From assembly GCA_002311335.1 (NCBI GenBank), contig DBZX01000017.1:1-20092 (forward strand): a DNA stretch of 20,092 nt, given 5' to 3'. Position numbers and translations under genes: made by a program. The notes beneath the pieces were generated by a model, which saw nothing but the letters and a program-made list of their open reading frames with translations, ran no database searches and had not been told where the DNA came from. This DNA is from a bacterium UBP10_UBA1149 (lineage in GTDB: Bacteria > Desulfobacterota > Binatia > UBA1149). Below are positions 1-7,123 of this stretch, piece by piece (the first letter of the stretch is position 1; the number at the start of each line of letters is the position of its first letter).

Positions 1-1496
1 CCAACCAGGACTTCTGTGACGGCGGTGGATCGTGTACAGACAACGGCTTTGTTGCAGTCGACACCTCCTGCGGTGCCGCCAGTGACACCGAGTGTACCGA
101 CCCCGATACCTGCAATGGTGCGGGTAGTTGCCTGGACAACCACGAGGCCGTGAACACAACCTGTGGTGATGCCGGGACCGAGTGTACCAACCAGGACAGA
201 TGTGACGGCGGTGGATCGTGCACCGACAACGGCTTTGTTGCAGCCGACATCGCCTGCGGTCACGTCAGCGACACCGAGTGTACCGACCCCGACAGCTGCA
301 ACGGTGCGGGTAGTTGCCTGGACAACCACGAGGACAGCGGGATTCATTGTGGTGACGCCGGGACCGATTGCACCAACCAGGATATGTGCGATGGCGACGG
401 CTCGTGCACAGACAACGGCTTTGTTGACGCTGAGACCGCCTGCGGTTCCGCAAGTGACACCGAGTGCACCAATGCCGACACCTGCGATGGTTCAGGTGCC
501 TGCCAGGACAACCACGAGGACAGCGCGGCCTTGTGTGGTGACGACGGGACCGAGTGCATCAACCAGGACAACTGTGACGGTGGTGGTAGCTGCGAGGACA
601 ACGGTTTCGTTACCGCTGATTCGGCCTGTGGCGACACCGCCACTGATTGCTCGGCACAGGACACCTGCGATGGTTCGGGTGCCTGCCAGGTCAACGATGA
701 GTCCACGGCTACTACCTGCGGTGACACAGGTACCGCATGCATTGTCCAGGATCTGTGTGACGGCAGTGGGCTGTGCGGCGATAACGGCTTTGCGATCATC
801 AATACTCCCTGCAACACCGACTTCTTCCAATGCACAGACGATGTCTGCGATGGCGCCGGAATTTGCGTGCACCCAAACAACACGGCGTCCTGCGAGGATG
901 GTGACCCCACTACCTGGGAAGACCAGTGTTTGGGCGGTTCATGCGAAAGCGGTTACTTCGCTTGCCCGATGTTCCCTCTCGACGGCTGCCGCGCTCCAGT
1001 CGCACCGGGTAAGTCGTCAATTTACATGCGCACGACCAGCGGCGGTGCTAAGGATGTCCTGAAGTGGAAATGGAAAAACGGAGTTGCCACATCGCTCGCC
1101 GACTACGGCGACCCGATAAACAGCGACGAATACGCCCTTTGCCTGTACGACGAGGACAACGACGTACCCACACTCGTCGTGGAGCAGGTCATCGATCCCG
1201 GTGGTACATGTGGAGGCAAGTCTTGCTGGAAAGGCTCACCTCGCATGTACAAATACAATAGCAAGGGCGTGGTCACGTCTCACGGAGTGGGCAACCTGAA
1301 GCTGAAAAGAGGCGAGGATGGCAAGGCGTCCATAGCAGCTAAGGCCAAAGGCATTGGCCTGGAGCTTCCCGCCGCCCCCCTCCAGGCTGACAGCCACATT
1401 ACCATGCAGCTCATCAGCCAACCGGGCGAATGCTGGGAGACCGTGTTCGATGCAACCAGCGTAACCATCAAAAATGGGAAACTGAAAGCAAAGTAG
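1..1496 (+). CDS. Secreted cysteine-rich repeat protein with C-terminal GGKxCW-type module (5' end outside the window)
   Basis: The reading frame is open from base 3 with no stop, so the true start lies upstream; the GTG at 150 is only an internal valine. About 497 residues are visible. Residues 1 to ~300 are tandem 31-residue units with a fixed cysteine pattern (CGDxGTxC, QDxCDGxGxC, DN) in two alternating types, one continuing DNGF and the other DNHE. The last unit is degenerate. From about residue 335 a different domain begins, marked by KWKWK, LCLYD, CGGKSCW and GECWE, and ends in a lysine-rich tail. I recall similar C-terminal modules in proteins of uncultured deltaproteobacteria-like lineages, with no assigned function. 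The many paired cysteines suggest a disulfide-bonded extracellular protein. No catalytic motif is visible and the function is unknown. The gene is isolated, converging on the next gene across a hairpin terminator. Confidence 0.85.
   Translation, partial: NQDFCDGGGSCTDNGFVAVDTSCGAASDTECTDPDTCNGAGSCLDNHEAVNTTCGDAGTECTNQDRCDGGGSCTDNGFVAADIACGHVSDTECTDPDSCNGAGSCLDNHEDSGIHCGDAGTDCTNQDMCDGDGSCTDNGFVDAETACGSASDTECTNADTCDGSGACQDNHEDSAALCGDDGTECINQDNCDGGGSCEDNGFVTADSACGDTATDCSAQDTCDGSGACQVNDESTATTCGDTGTACIVQDLCDGSGLCGDNGFAIINTPCNTDFFQCTDDVCDGAGICVHPNNTASCEDGDPTTWEDQCLGGSCESGYFACPMFPLDGCRAPVAPGKSSIYMRTTSGGAKDVLKWKWKNGVATSLADYGDPINSDEYALCLYDEDNDVPTLVVEQVIDPGGTCGGKSCWKGSPRMYKYNSKGVVTSHGVGNLKLKRGEDGKASIAAKAKGIGLELPAAPLQADSHITMQLISQPGECWETVFDATSVTIKNGKLKAK
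3..890 (+). repeat. Tandem 93-nt (31-aa) coding repeats with 186-nt higher-order period
   Basis: In-frame units start at the cysteine codons near 69, 162, 255, 348, 441, 534, 627, 717 and 810. The last is diverged and the unit at 627 is one codon short. A partial unit precedes them at the window edge. Neighbouring units differ while every second unit is nearly identical at DNA level: the stretch around 1-60 recurs around 187-245. This shows duplication of a two-unit block. Identity decays toward the 3' side, so the newest copies lie at or beyond the left edge of the window. Confidence 0.9.
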
Positions 1497-1506
1497 CCAA
1501 CGGCAG

Positions 1507-1540
1507 ACCCGCTCCGGTGTTTTTCCACACCGGAGCGGGT
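1507..1540 (+). terminator. Perfect 14-bp hairpin between convergent genes
   Basis: The arms ACCCGCTCCGGTGT (1507-1520) and ACACCGGAGCGGGT (1527-1540) pair perfectly around a 6-nt loop, TTTTCC. The hairpin starts 10 nt after the stop of the Cys-rich gene and ends 21 nt before the stop of the opposite-strand flavoprotein gene, so it could serve both. No clean T-run follows directly on either strand; a short TTTT lies near 1554 on the + side. It may be a hairpin-only or bidirectional terminator. Confidence 0.75.
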
Positions 1541-1561
1541 TGATCGCCGCTGCTTTTCCGG

Positions 1562-2713
1562 TCAGGCCAGCTGAACTTCTTCGGCCAGCTTGCGTCCCAG
1601 GATGTCGACGGCTTGCTCTACCATCTCGGCCACGATTTCAGCCGCCGGTTTTATATCGTCTATGAGTCCGCAGACCTGGCCGGCGAACGGACCAATGTAT
1701 TCCTGCATGCCAGCGGCGTTGAACATGTCTACGAGCGCCGACGAGAGCAGCACCTGCACCGGAAAGGGCAAGGGCTCGAGGCCTGATTTTTCCCACAGGT
1801 CGTGGACGCCGTTGTAGGTGGCCCGGGAGGTCTTGCCCGTGTAGAAATGGCCACGCCGCGTCTGCTCGTCGCCGGCGTCGACTATAGCCTGCTTCTCGTT
1901 GGCCAGCGCGCCGCCCTCGGTGGATGCGAGAAATCGCGTGCCCACCCAGACCCCCACGCAACCCATGGCCAGCGCGGCCGCCAGCCCGCGGCCGTCGCCC
2001 ACCCCACCGGCCGCCAACACCGGCGTGGGTGCGGCCGCGTCGATGGCCTGCGGCCACAAGGCAAAAGAACCCACTCGCCCGGTATGCCCGCCGGCCTCGT
2101 GGCCCTGGGCCACCACCAGGTCGGCGCCCGAGGCAGCAATTCGGCCGGCGTTCTTAGCGTTGCCCGAGATGCCGAGCACCTTCATGCCGGCAGCGTGGGC
2201 GTCCTCGACCATGAAACCGGGATCACCGAGGCCCGAACAGAACAACGGCACGTTTTCCTCCAGGCACACGGCTATGGCCGCCCGCGGGCGCGTGACCGTG
2301 GTGCTGCCGGTCATCGTGGTGTTGGTATCGGGGAGGTCAAACTCCTTCTTCATCTTCATCAACCAATCGTAGTGGGCCTTGGGCAGTGCCTTTACCACCT
2401 CTCTCAGCAGACGCTGATCCTCCTCGGTTTCGGGCCTGTCACCGGCGCTCACTATCTGCCCGGGCAGGAGCAGGTCGACGCCGAACGGCCGGTCGGTGAG
2501 CTTGTGGATTTCGCGTATGGCCTGGCGCAGGCCGTCCACCGAAAAGCCAGCGCCGCCCAGCACACCAAGGCCGCCCGCCTCGGACACGGCCACCACCAGT
2601 TCTACGGGCGCGCCCGTGCGTTCACCGATCAGAGTCGGACCCATGCCGGCGCTCAGTATCGGGTAGTCGATGCCCAGCATGTCGCAGAGCCGTGTTCGCA
2701 GTACTTTCTTCAC
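1562..2713 (-). CDS. Nitronate monooxygenase / 2-nitropropane dioxygenase-family flavoprotein
   Basis: 383 residues, a TIM-barrel FMN enzyme of the NMO/NPD family. Family members oxidise alkyl nitronates; many relatives have unknown substrates or are enoyl-reductase-like (FabK). The N-terminus has the family-type IDYPILSAGMG (residues 15-25), followed by SEAGGLGVLGG (44-54). The characteristic GHEAGGHTG lies at 204-212, holding the histidine region of the active site. The phosphate-binding AAGGVGDGRG lies at 234-243 and GVWVGTRFLAS at 254-264. No signal peptide is seen, so it should be cytoplasmic. The start is GTG (2711-2713), supported by GGAG seven bases upstream. It is the last gene of a - strand group, 30 nt after the RidA-like gene. 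The family is confident; the substrate is unknown, and an acyl-CoA or other 2-oxo substrate cannot be excluded. Confidence 0.88.
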   Translation of the reverse strand: MKKVLRTRLCDMLGIDYPILSAGMGPTLIGERTGAPVELVVAVSEAGGLGVLGGAGFSVDGLRQAIREIHKLTDRPFGVDLLLPGQIVSAGDRPETEEDQRLLREVVKALPKAHYDWLMKMKKEFDLPDTNTTMTGSTTVTRPRAAIAVCLEENVPLFCSGLGDPGFMVEDAHAAGMKVLGISGNAKNAGRIAASGADLVVAQGHEAGGHTGRVGSFALWPQAIDAAAPTPVLAAGGVGDGRGLAAALAMGCVGVWVGTRFLASTEGGALANEKQAIVDAGDEQTRRGHFYTGKTSRATYNGVHDLWEKSGLEPLPFPVQVLLSSALVDMFNAAGMQEYIGPFAGQVCGLIDDIKPAAEIVAEMVEQAVDILGRKLAEEVQLA

Positions 2714-2743
2714 GTAAGTTCTCCAGTTCCCGGGCTGTCTTGA

Positions 2744-3133
2744 CTACTCGGCGAGACGGGCGATGGCTCGAATTTCGACCAGCGCACCGGGAAAGGCCAG
2801 TGCCGAGACCCCGATGGCGGTCCACGCCGGGTAAGGCTCGGCCACGAAGCGATCCTTGGCCTGCATGAACGCAGGCAGGTGCTCGGCCAGGTCAACGTGG
2901 TAGGTGGTCATCTCGATCAGGTCGGCCATTGCCACGCCGGCCTCCGCGAGCAGCGTGGCCAGGTTTTCAAAGGCTTGGACAAACTGTTCGCCGGGGTCCG
3001 CCAATACGACGTCGCCCGGGCCCACCCCGAGTTGTCCCGAGCAGTAGAGTCTGCCGCCATCTTTGACCGCGGGCGCAAAGTGAAAACCGTCGTAGTGTGA
3101 CTGCATGGAAGCCGGGATTACTCTCTCGCTCAT
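2744..3133 (-). CDS. RidA/YjgF/UK114-family protein lacking the catalytic arginine
   Basis: 129 residues, the standard length for the Rid family of small trimeric proteins. RidA itself hydrolyses reactive enamine/imine intermediates. The start ATG (3131-3133) follows GAGGAG with a 6-nt spacer; the frame stays open upstream but has no better start. The fold is recognisable from GRLYCSGQLGV (28-38), QAFENLATLLAEAG (53-66), the METTxYHVDL-like TTYHVDL (76-82) and VEIRAIA (119-125). In E. coli-type RidA the substrate-binding Arg sits in PARS; here the aligned motif is PAWT, so Trp104 replaces it. Loss of that Arg defines the Rid4-Rid7 type subfamilies, which lack the classic deaminase activity. 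It lies between P450 (115-nt gap) and NMO (30-nt gap), suggesting a role in that pathway. Confidence 0.9.
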   Translation of the reverse strand: MSERVIPASMQSHYDGFHFAPAVKDGGRLYCSGQLGVGPGDVVLADPGEQFVQAFENLATLLAEAGVAMADLIEMTTYHVDLAEHLPAFMQAKDRFVAEPYPAWTAIGVSALAFPGALVEIRAIARLAE

Positions 3134-3248
3134 CTTGATCTCCTCGAAGGGCCGGCGGCAAGGCCGACAAGAGAAACTAGCCGCGCTCGGCGGTTGTGCC
3201 AATAGGGCTGCGGGCTGGCCAGTAAATTGCCCGGCCCGGCAACGGGGT

Positions 3249-4460
3249 TTAGGCCAGGCCCCGGGCCTCGAACGGCAGGGTCTTGAAGCGGCGCACGTAG
3301 TTGCCCTCGGCGTAACGGCCAGCGGCCGCGTCAACGCTGAAGTCGGGGCAACGCACGAGTAGTTCTTCCAGGGCGACCCTACCCATGAGCCTGGCCGCAG
3401 CAGCACCAATGCAGTGGTGCTGACCGTAACCCAGCGCCAGGTGACGGGCGACGCTTCGATGGGGGTCGCAGTGGTCGGCGTCGTCGCCGAACTCGCGCTC
3501 ATCTCGATTTGCCGAGGCGTAGAGCAACATCACCTTTTTGCCCTCCGGTATCGTACGTCCACACAGCTGCACGTCGCGGGTAGTCGTGCGAGCCAGGCCC
3601 TGCACCGGGCTGGTCAATCGCAGGAACTCCTCCACCGCGGCCGGCAGACCCGAGGGGTCGGCCGCCAGCGCCCGCCGCTGCTCGGGGCTGGCGGTGAGCA
3701 GTTCGGCGGCACCCGCCATCAGGCCCGTGCTGGTGTCGTTGCCGCCGGCCACCATCGTGAAGCCAAAGCCCAGCACGACCGCCATCGACAGTGGCTCGCC
3801 GTTGACCTCGGCCGTGACCAGGGCAGAAAACAGGTCGTCACCCGGGTCAGCGCGGCGGCGCTCGATGAGCTCGCTGAAGAGCAGGAACATTTCTTCCACC
3901 GCGTCCCTGGCCCGGTCTATCTCACCCTCGGCGTTGGCCGCCACTATGGCCTCGGACCAATCGTCGAAGCGTTCGCGTACCGACTCGGGTACCCCGAGAA
4001 AATGACCCACGACCCGGCTGGGAATGGGCTTGAACAGCTCGGCCACGATGTCGCCGCTGCCCATCTCTCGAAGTTTTTCGATGCGCTCCACGGCCAGGTC
4101 ACGCACCAGTTTCTCAATGGCCCTCACCTTGGCCGGGGTGAACTGTTTTACGCCGAGCTTTCGCACCGCGTTGTGGGCGGGAGGATCCATCATCACGATG
4201 GGCGCCTCTAACTGCAGCTCTGCCATCTCGCTGTAATCGACAGTCAGGCCGCTGGCCGAAGAGAAAGTGGCCGCGTCTGTCACCGCGCCGAACACCTCGG
4301 CAAAACGCGAAAGCACCCAGTAGTCGCCGTCCTCGACCAGGTGCACGGGGTCGTGGTCTCGCAGCGCGCGGTACATGGGGAAGGGATCCCGCCAGCCCTC
4401 GCCGCTGCGAAGCTCAAAGCGCGCCACCTGCTGTACCTCGGAACTGCCCTGCTGATTCAT
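3249..4460 (-). CDS. Cytochrome P450, soluble bacterial (actinobacterial-style) type
   Basis: 403 residues, normal for a soluble class I bacterial P450 (haem monooxygenase needing ferredoxin and reductase partners, none of which is in the window). Landmarks in order are the C-helix MDPPAHNAVRK (91-101), I-helix oxygen-activation motif AGGNDTST (238-245), K-helix ExxR as EEFLR (277-281) and haem-binding loop LGYGQHHCIG with thiolate Cys350. The usual Phe seven residues before the cysteine is Leu343, an uncommon change. No membrane anchor is present. The start ATG (4458-4460) is preceded by a GGAGGG ribosome site. It is the first gene of the - strand group with the RidA-like and NMO-like genes, divergent from the ThDP lyase. 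The substrate cannot be told; the overall look resembles sterol- or fatty-acyl-oxidising CYPs, which is only an inference. Confidence 0.95.
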   Translation of the reverse strand: MNQQGSSEVQQVARFELRSGEGWRDPFPMYRALRDHDPVHLVEDGDYWVLSRFAEVFGAVTDAATFSSASGLTVDYSEMAELQLEAPIVMMDPPAHNAVRKLGVKQFTPAKVRAIEKLVRDLAVERIEKLREMGSGDIVAELFKPIPSRVVGHFLGVPESVRERFDDWSEAIVAANAEGEIDRARDAVEEMFLLFSELIERRRADPGDDLFSALVTAEVNGEPLSMAVVLGFGFTMVAGGNDTSTGLMAGAAELLTASPEQRRALAADPSGLPAAVEEFLRLTSPVQGLARTTTRDVQLCGRTIPEGKKVMLLYASANRDEREFGDDADHCDPHRSVARHLALGYGQHHCIGAAAARLMGRVALEELLVRCPDFSVDAAAGRYAEGNYVRRFKTLPFEARGLA

Positions 4461-4526
4461 TATCGGCCCTCCCTCGCCCTGCCAGCCAAGACATACTCCA
4501 TCGACAGGGCGGCGACAAGAACCCGC

Positions 4527-4540
4527 TGTAAGCGCTTTCT
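4527..4540. promoter_or_regulatory. LacI/CcpA-family operator-like site
   Basis: TGTAAGCGCTTTCT has a palindromic core, AAGCGCTT (4530-4537), centred on CG. It fits the published cre-type consensus TGNAANCGNWNNCW at every fixed position. LacI-family regulators typically bind such central-CG palindromes. It lies between the divergent P450 and ThDP-lyase starts, upstream of the + strand -10. No LacI-family gene is in the window, so the regulator would be encoded elsewhere; a chance match is possible. Confidence 0.4.
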
Positions 4541-4542
4541 CT

Positions 4543-4554
4543 CAACCGCGGTTG
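4543..4554. promoter_or_regulatory. Perfect 12-bp palindrome CAACCGCGGTTG
   Basis: A perfect dyad just upstream of the + strand -10 candidate (4560-4565) and 2 nt from the LacI-like site. Its position suits a dimeric repressor or activator of the ThDP-lyase gene. The binding protein is unknown. Confidence 0.35.
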
Positions 4555-4612
4555 TGGGCTATAAGATGCGGCTGCCCGCCCCGACGGCGGGACTCCCGGA
4601 GGAAACGAACAC

Positions 4613-6244
4613 ATGCACGGTGGCAAACTGGTAGCGAAGGCACTGAAACAGGCGGGGGTCGAAGTGGTCTTCACGCTTTCGGGCGGACACATTATGGCGA
4701 TCTACGATGGTTGCCTCGACGAGGGCATAAAAGTTGTCGACGTGAGACACGAGCAGGCCGCCGTTCACGCGGCCGACGCGTGGGCGCGGCTGAATCCCGG
4801 CAAGGTGGGCGTCGCCATACTCACCGCCGGCCCCGGTGCCACCGACGGCGTGACCGGGCTGGCCAACGCCTGGCGGGCCAACTCACCCATACTCGTTTTA
4901 GGCGGCCAGGGACCGCTGGCCAACCTGCGCAAGGGCTCGTTGCAGGAAATGGATCACATCTCGGTCATGCGACCTATAAGCAAGTGGGCCCAGGCCTGCT
5001 ACGCCACCGACCGCCTGGGCGAGTACGTGGAAGAAGCCATACGCCACGCGTTGTCGGGCAACCCCGGCCCGGCTTACCTTGAAATCCCCATGGACGTACT
5101 GGGTGGACCGGTAGACCTCGACACCGCCTACTGCCCCGCGCCGCTGCCCACGCCGCAGGTCAGACCGGCCCGCGAGTCGGTGTGCGAGGCCGTAACGATG
5201 CTGGCGGCTTCAAAGCAGCCCATGATAATGGTCGGCACTGGCGTCAAGTGGTCCAACGGCCGCGAGTCGCTAGGCCGCTTTCTCGACGCCGTTAAGATGC
5301 CCGCCTTCTGCAACGGCATGGGCCGCGGGCAGGTCGACCACGACTCTCCCTGGTTCTTCAACCGCACGCGTCGCGACTACCTCGAGCAGACCGACTGCGT
5401 GGTACTGGCCGGTTCGCTTCTGGACTTCCGCATGCGCTTCGGCGCCTCGATCCCGGCCACGGCAAAAATCATACAACTCGATCTCGACGCCGTGCAGATC
5501 GGCCAGAACCGCAGGGCCGACATAGGCCTGGTGGGCAACCTCGGGCTTACCCTGCAGACCATGCTCGAGGTCATGCAGGAAGACGATATCAGCATGGACT
5601 GGTCAGGCGTCGTGGAGACCTGGCGCGCGAAAGAGGACGAGGCCGAAGAAACCATGCGCACACGGCTCAATTCCGACGAGGTGCCGATCGACCCGCAACG
5701 CTTGTGCCGCGAGATAGCCGACTTCGTGGACGACGACACCATAGTGATCGGCGACGGCGGCGACATAGTGGCGCAGGCGGCCAAGGTCATAAAGGTGCCC
5801 AAGAACGGCGCGTGGATGGACCCGGGCCCGCTGGGCACGCTGGGCGTGGGCATGCCGTTTGCGCTGGCGGCGCAGTTGGCCCACCCCGACAAGCGCGTGC
5901 TCATCGTCTACGGCGACGGAAGTTTCGGGCTGAACGGTTTCGAGTTCGACACAGCGGTGCGGTTTGAACTCCCCATCGTCGGCATCATCGGCAACGACCA
6001 GGCCTGGGGGCAGATGCTCAGGCCCCAGGCCGGCCTGTTCGGCGAGGATCGGCTGGTGGCCACCGAACTGGCGGCCACCCGCTACGACAAGGTCGTCGAG
6101 GCCCTGGGCGGCCACGGCGAGCTGGTGACCGAACCCGACCAGATCCGCCCGGCCCTTGAGCGGGCTTACGCCAGTGGCAAGCCGGCTTGCGTGAATGTCA
6201 TGATGCGCCAGGACCGCGAGTTCTCCGGCGGCATCTACGTCTGA
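4613..6244 (+). CDS. ThDP-dependent enzyme, acetolactate-synthase-like, closest to 2-hydroxyacyl-CoA lyase 2 (ILVBL/HACL2)
   Basis: 543 residues, full length for the three-domain ThDP family (Pyr, central, PP domains). The N-terminus (HGGKLVAKAL, FTLSGGHI, VVDVRHEQAAVHAADAWARL, TAGPGATDGVTGLANAW, SPILVLGGQG) matches, from memory, the human ILVBL/HACL2 pattern better than biosynthetic IlvB. Glu47 in RHE is the cofactor-activating glutamate. The ThDP/Mg motif is GDGSFGLNGFEFDT near residues 434-447, with the second half as GND and then QAWGQM. HACL enzymes cleave 2-hydroxyacyl-CoA to formyl-CoA plus an aldehyde one carbon shorter. No membrane segment is evident. ATG 4613 has GGAGG 10 nt upstream. 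No small regulatory subunit gene (ilvH/ilvN type) follows, which argues against a standard acetolactate synthase. Oxalyl-CoA decarboxylase or another lyase remains possible. Confidence 0.85.
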   Translation: MHGGKLVAKALKQAGVEVVFTLSGGHIMAIYDGCLDEGIKVVDVRHEQAAVHAADAWARLNPGKVGVAILTAGPGATDGVTGLANAWRANSPILVLGGQGPLANLRKGSLQEMDHISVMRPISKWAQACYATDRLGEYVEEAIRHALSGNPGPAYLEIPMDVLGGPVDLDTAYCPAPLPTPQVRPARESVCEAVTMLAASKQPMIMVGTGVKWSNGRESLGRFLDAVKMPAFCNGMGRGQVDHDSPWFFNRTRRDYLEQTDCVVLAGSLLDFRMRFGASIPATAKIIQLDLDAVQIGQNRRADIGLVGNLGLTLQTMLEVMQEDDISMDWSGVVETWRAKEDEAEETMRTRLNSDEVPIDPQRLCREIADFVDDDTIVIGDGGDIVAQAAKVIKVPKNGAWMDPGPLGTLGVGMPFALAAQLAHPDKRVLIVYGDGSFGLNGFEFDTAVRFELPIVGIIGNDQAWGQMLRPQAGLFGEDRLVATELAATRYDKVVEALGGHGELVTEPDQIRPALERAYASGKPACVNVMMRQDREFSGGIYV

Positions 6245-6433
6245 TCAGCACGGGCGGTGAGCCTGCCCTGGGCAGGACAATGACTAAGCGATAGCCACTC
6301 AGCTTCTCAAAAATGCCGGTTTTCTTTCTGCAGCGGAATGACAGGCCGGAATCCAGCACTCTATACCCCCCTACCCAGGCGTACGTCGGCTGTTGACAGG
6401 GCATTGCCAAAGGGATTGAATCATTGTTCACAA
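6245..6433. other. 189-nt intergenic region upstream of the tetR-led operon
   Basis: The stretch holds a short CCTGCC/GGCAGG inverted repeat just after the lyase stop (about 6262-6277), too weak to call a terminator. The promoter for the next operon lies at its right end. No small open frame with a credible ribosome site was seen; the ATG at 6338, in frame with the regulator, lies upstream of the promoter. Confidence 0.5.
6393..6421 (+). promoter_or_regulatory. Sigma70-like promoter of the tetR-led operon
   Basis: TTGACA (6393-6398) is a consensus -35, followed by a 17-nt spacer and TTGAAT (6416-6421) as a 4/6 -10. Transcription would begin near 6428, only about 6 nt before the ATG at 6434, predicting a leaderless or very short leader mRNA. 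No Shine-Dalgarno sequence precedes that ATG, which agrees. Confidence 0.55.
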
Positions 6434-6437
6434 ATGA
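6421..6437. promoter_or_regulatory. Possible autoregulatory operator overlapping -10 and start codon
   Basis: TCATT (6421-6425) and AATGA (6433-6437) form an inverted repeat with a 7-nt spacer, spanning the predicted transcription start. A second, wider pair, ATTGAA (6415-6420) and TTCAAT (6445-6450), surrounds it. TetR-family repressors commonly bind such dyads over their own promoter. The arms are short, so this is tentative. Confidence 0.3.
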
Positions 6438-7123
6438 AGACTAGTTCAATAAGCGCAGGCGCGGCTGTGAGCCGTGTACAGAAACGCCGAGAGGACGCCC
6501 GTCAGCGGGTACTGGAGGCGGCTACTACCCTGTTTGCGAGCAACGGTTTCGCCGAAACATCGATCGCCTCGATAGCCGGCGAGGCCGACGTCTCGGTGGG
6601 CGGCTTCTACAACCTCTTCGAAAACAAGGAAGCCCTGTACCGCGAGCTGATCACCAGCCGCACTCAGCATTTCTACGAACGCCTCAGGCAGGCCCGCAAC
6701 TCGGGCGGCAACCCGGCCGAGCGCATGGAAAAAATGTTAGTTGAGAAACTCGCCCTCTTTCAACAGGAAGCCGACGCCATCCACGTACACTTGAGCGTCA
6801 ACCCGGGAGCGCGTATGTCGCTGGTCTCGAGTTTTCCGGAACAGGCCAGGCTGACCTTTGAGCAGGGCATGGCCGAAACAGCCGCTATCATAAGCGAAGG
6901 CATACGCGACGGCTTGTTCGCGCCCCAGGACGCGCTCCGCGCTGCGGCTGCCCTGGAAGCGGTAAGCACCAACCTTTACCTCGCCCACCTCGAAAACCCT
7001 GCTGCCAATCCAGCCGCCCAGGTTCTGGCCGATGCCCAGCGCTACGCCGCCGCCATGCTCAGGGCCGAAACTTCGCCGCGCAAATCACCAGACCACGGAA
7101 AAGACAGGGAGCCATCAGGATGA
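6434..7123 (+). CDS. TetR-family transcriptional regulator
   Basis: 229 residues. The N-terminal DNA-binding domain (about 20-66) has the TetR signature: RQRVLEAATTLFASNGFAETSIASIA, split here as RQRVLEAATTLF (24-34) and FAETSIASIAGEADVSVGGF, then YNLFENKEALYREL. The C-terminal half is variable, as expected for a ligand-binding dimerisation domain, and contains no obvious motif. I chose ATG 6434 because the earlier in-frame ATG at 6338 would place the consensus promoter inside the gene. Its stop overlaps the next start as ATGA (7120-7123), so it is the first gene of the envelope-transport operon and is likely an autorepressor released by the transported compound or a related metabolite. The ligand cannot be inferred. 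Confidence 0.9.
   Translation: MKTSSISAGAAVSRVQKRREDARQRVLEAATTLFASNGFAETSIASIAGEADVSVGGFYNLFENKEALYRELITSRTQHFYERLRQARNSGGNPAERMEKMLVEKLALFQQEADAIHVHLSVNPGARMSLVSSFPEQARLTFEQGMAETAAIISEGIRDGLFAPQDALRAAAALEAVSTNLYLAHLENPAANPAAQVLADAQRYAAAMLRAETSPRKSPDHGKDREPSG

Larger units (their letters stand above)
4461..4612. promoter_or_regulatory. Divergent promoter region between P450 group and ThDP lyase
   Basis: The 152-nt gap must drive both directions. On the + strand TATAAG (4560-4565) is a plausible -10, but no good -35 stands 17 nt upstream. GGAGG at 4598-4602 is the ribosome site for the 4613 start. On the - strand TTGTCG, a 17-nt spacer and TATGTC form a weak candidate. Two separate palindromes sit between them and are listed on their own. 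Confidence 0.5.

Noticed and set aside
69..900. The 93-nt repeats as a CRISPR array or non-coding satellite
   Set aside because: The repeats are in frame, encode a conserved cysteine pattern, and have no unique spacers.
163..1062. A 299-codon + strand frame in the Cys-rich repeats
   Set aside because: It is an alternative frame of the same DNA repeats; its Thr/Arg/Pro-rich repeats arise from the repeat structure. The main frame keeps cysteine spacing and joins a real C-terminal domain.
1802..2743. A 313-codon + strand frame over the nitronate monooxygenase gene
   Set aside because: It is a shadow of a clearly coding - strand gene; its protein has no domain and a biased composition.
3134..3502. 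Upstream extension of the RidA-like frame
   Set aside because: It runs antisense-frame through the end of the P450 gene, reads as noise, and ATG 3131-3133 has a strong GAGGAG site and gives the normal family length.
6262..6277. Short inverted repeat after the ThDP lyase as a terminator
   Set aside because: The stem is about 6 bp with no T-run following; too weak to call.
6338..6433. A longer TetR start at ATG 6338
   Set aside because: It would place the consensus TTGACA promoter inside the gene and adds 32 residues not seen in TetR N-termini.
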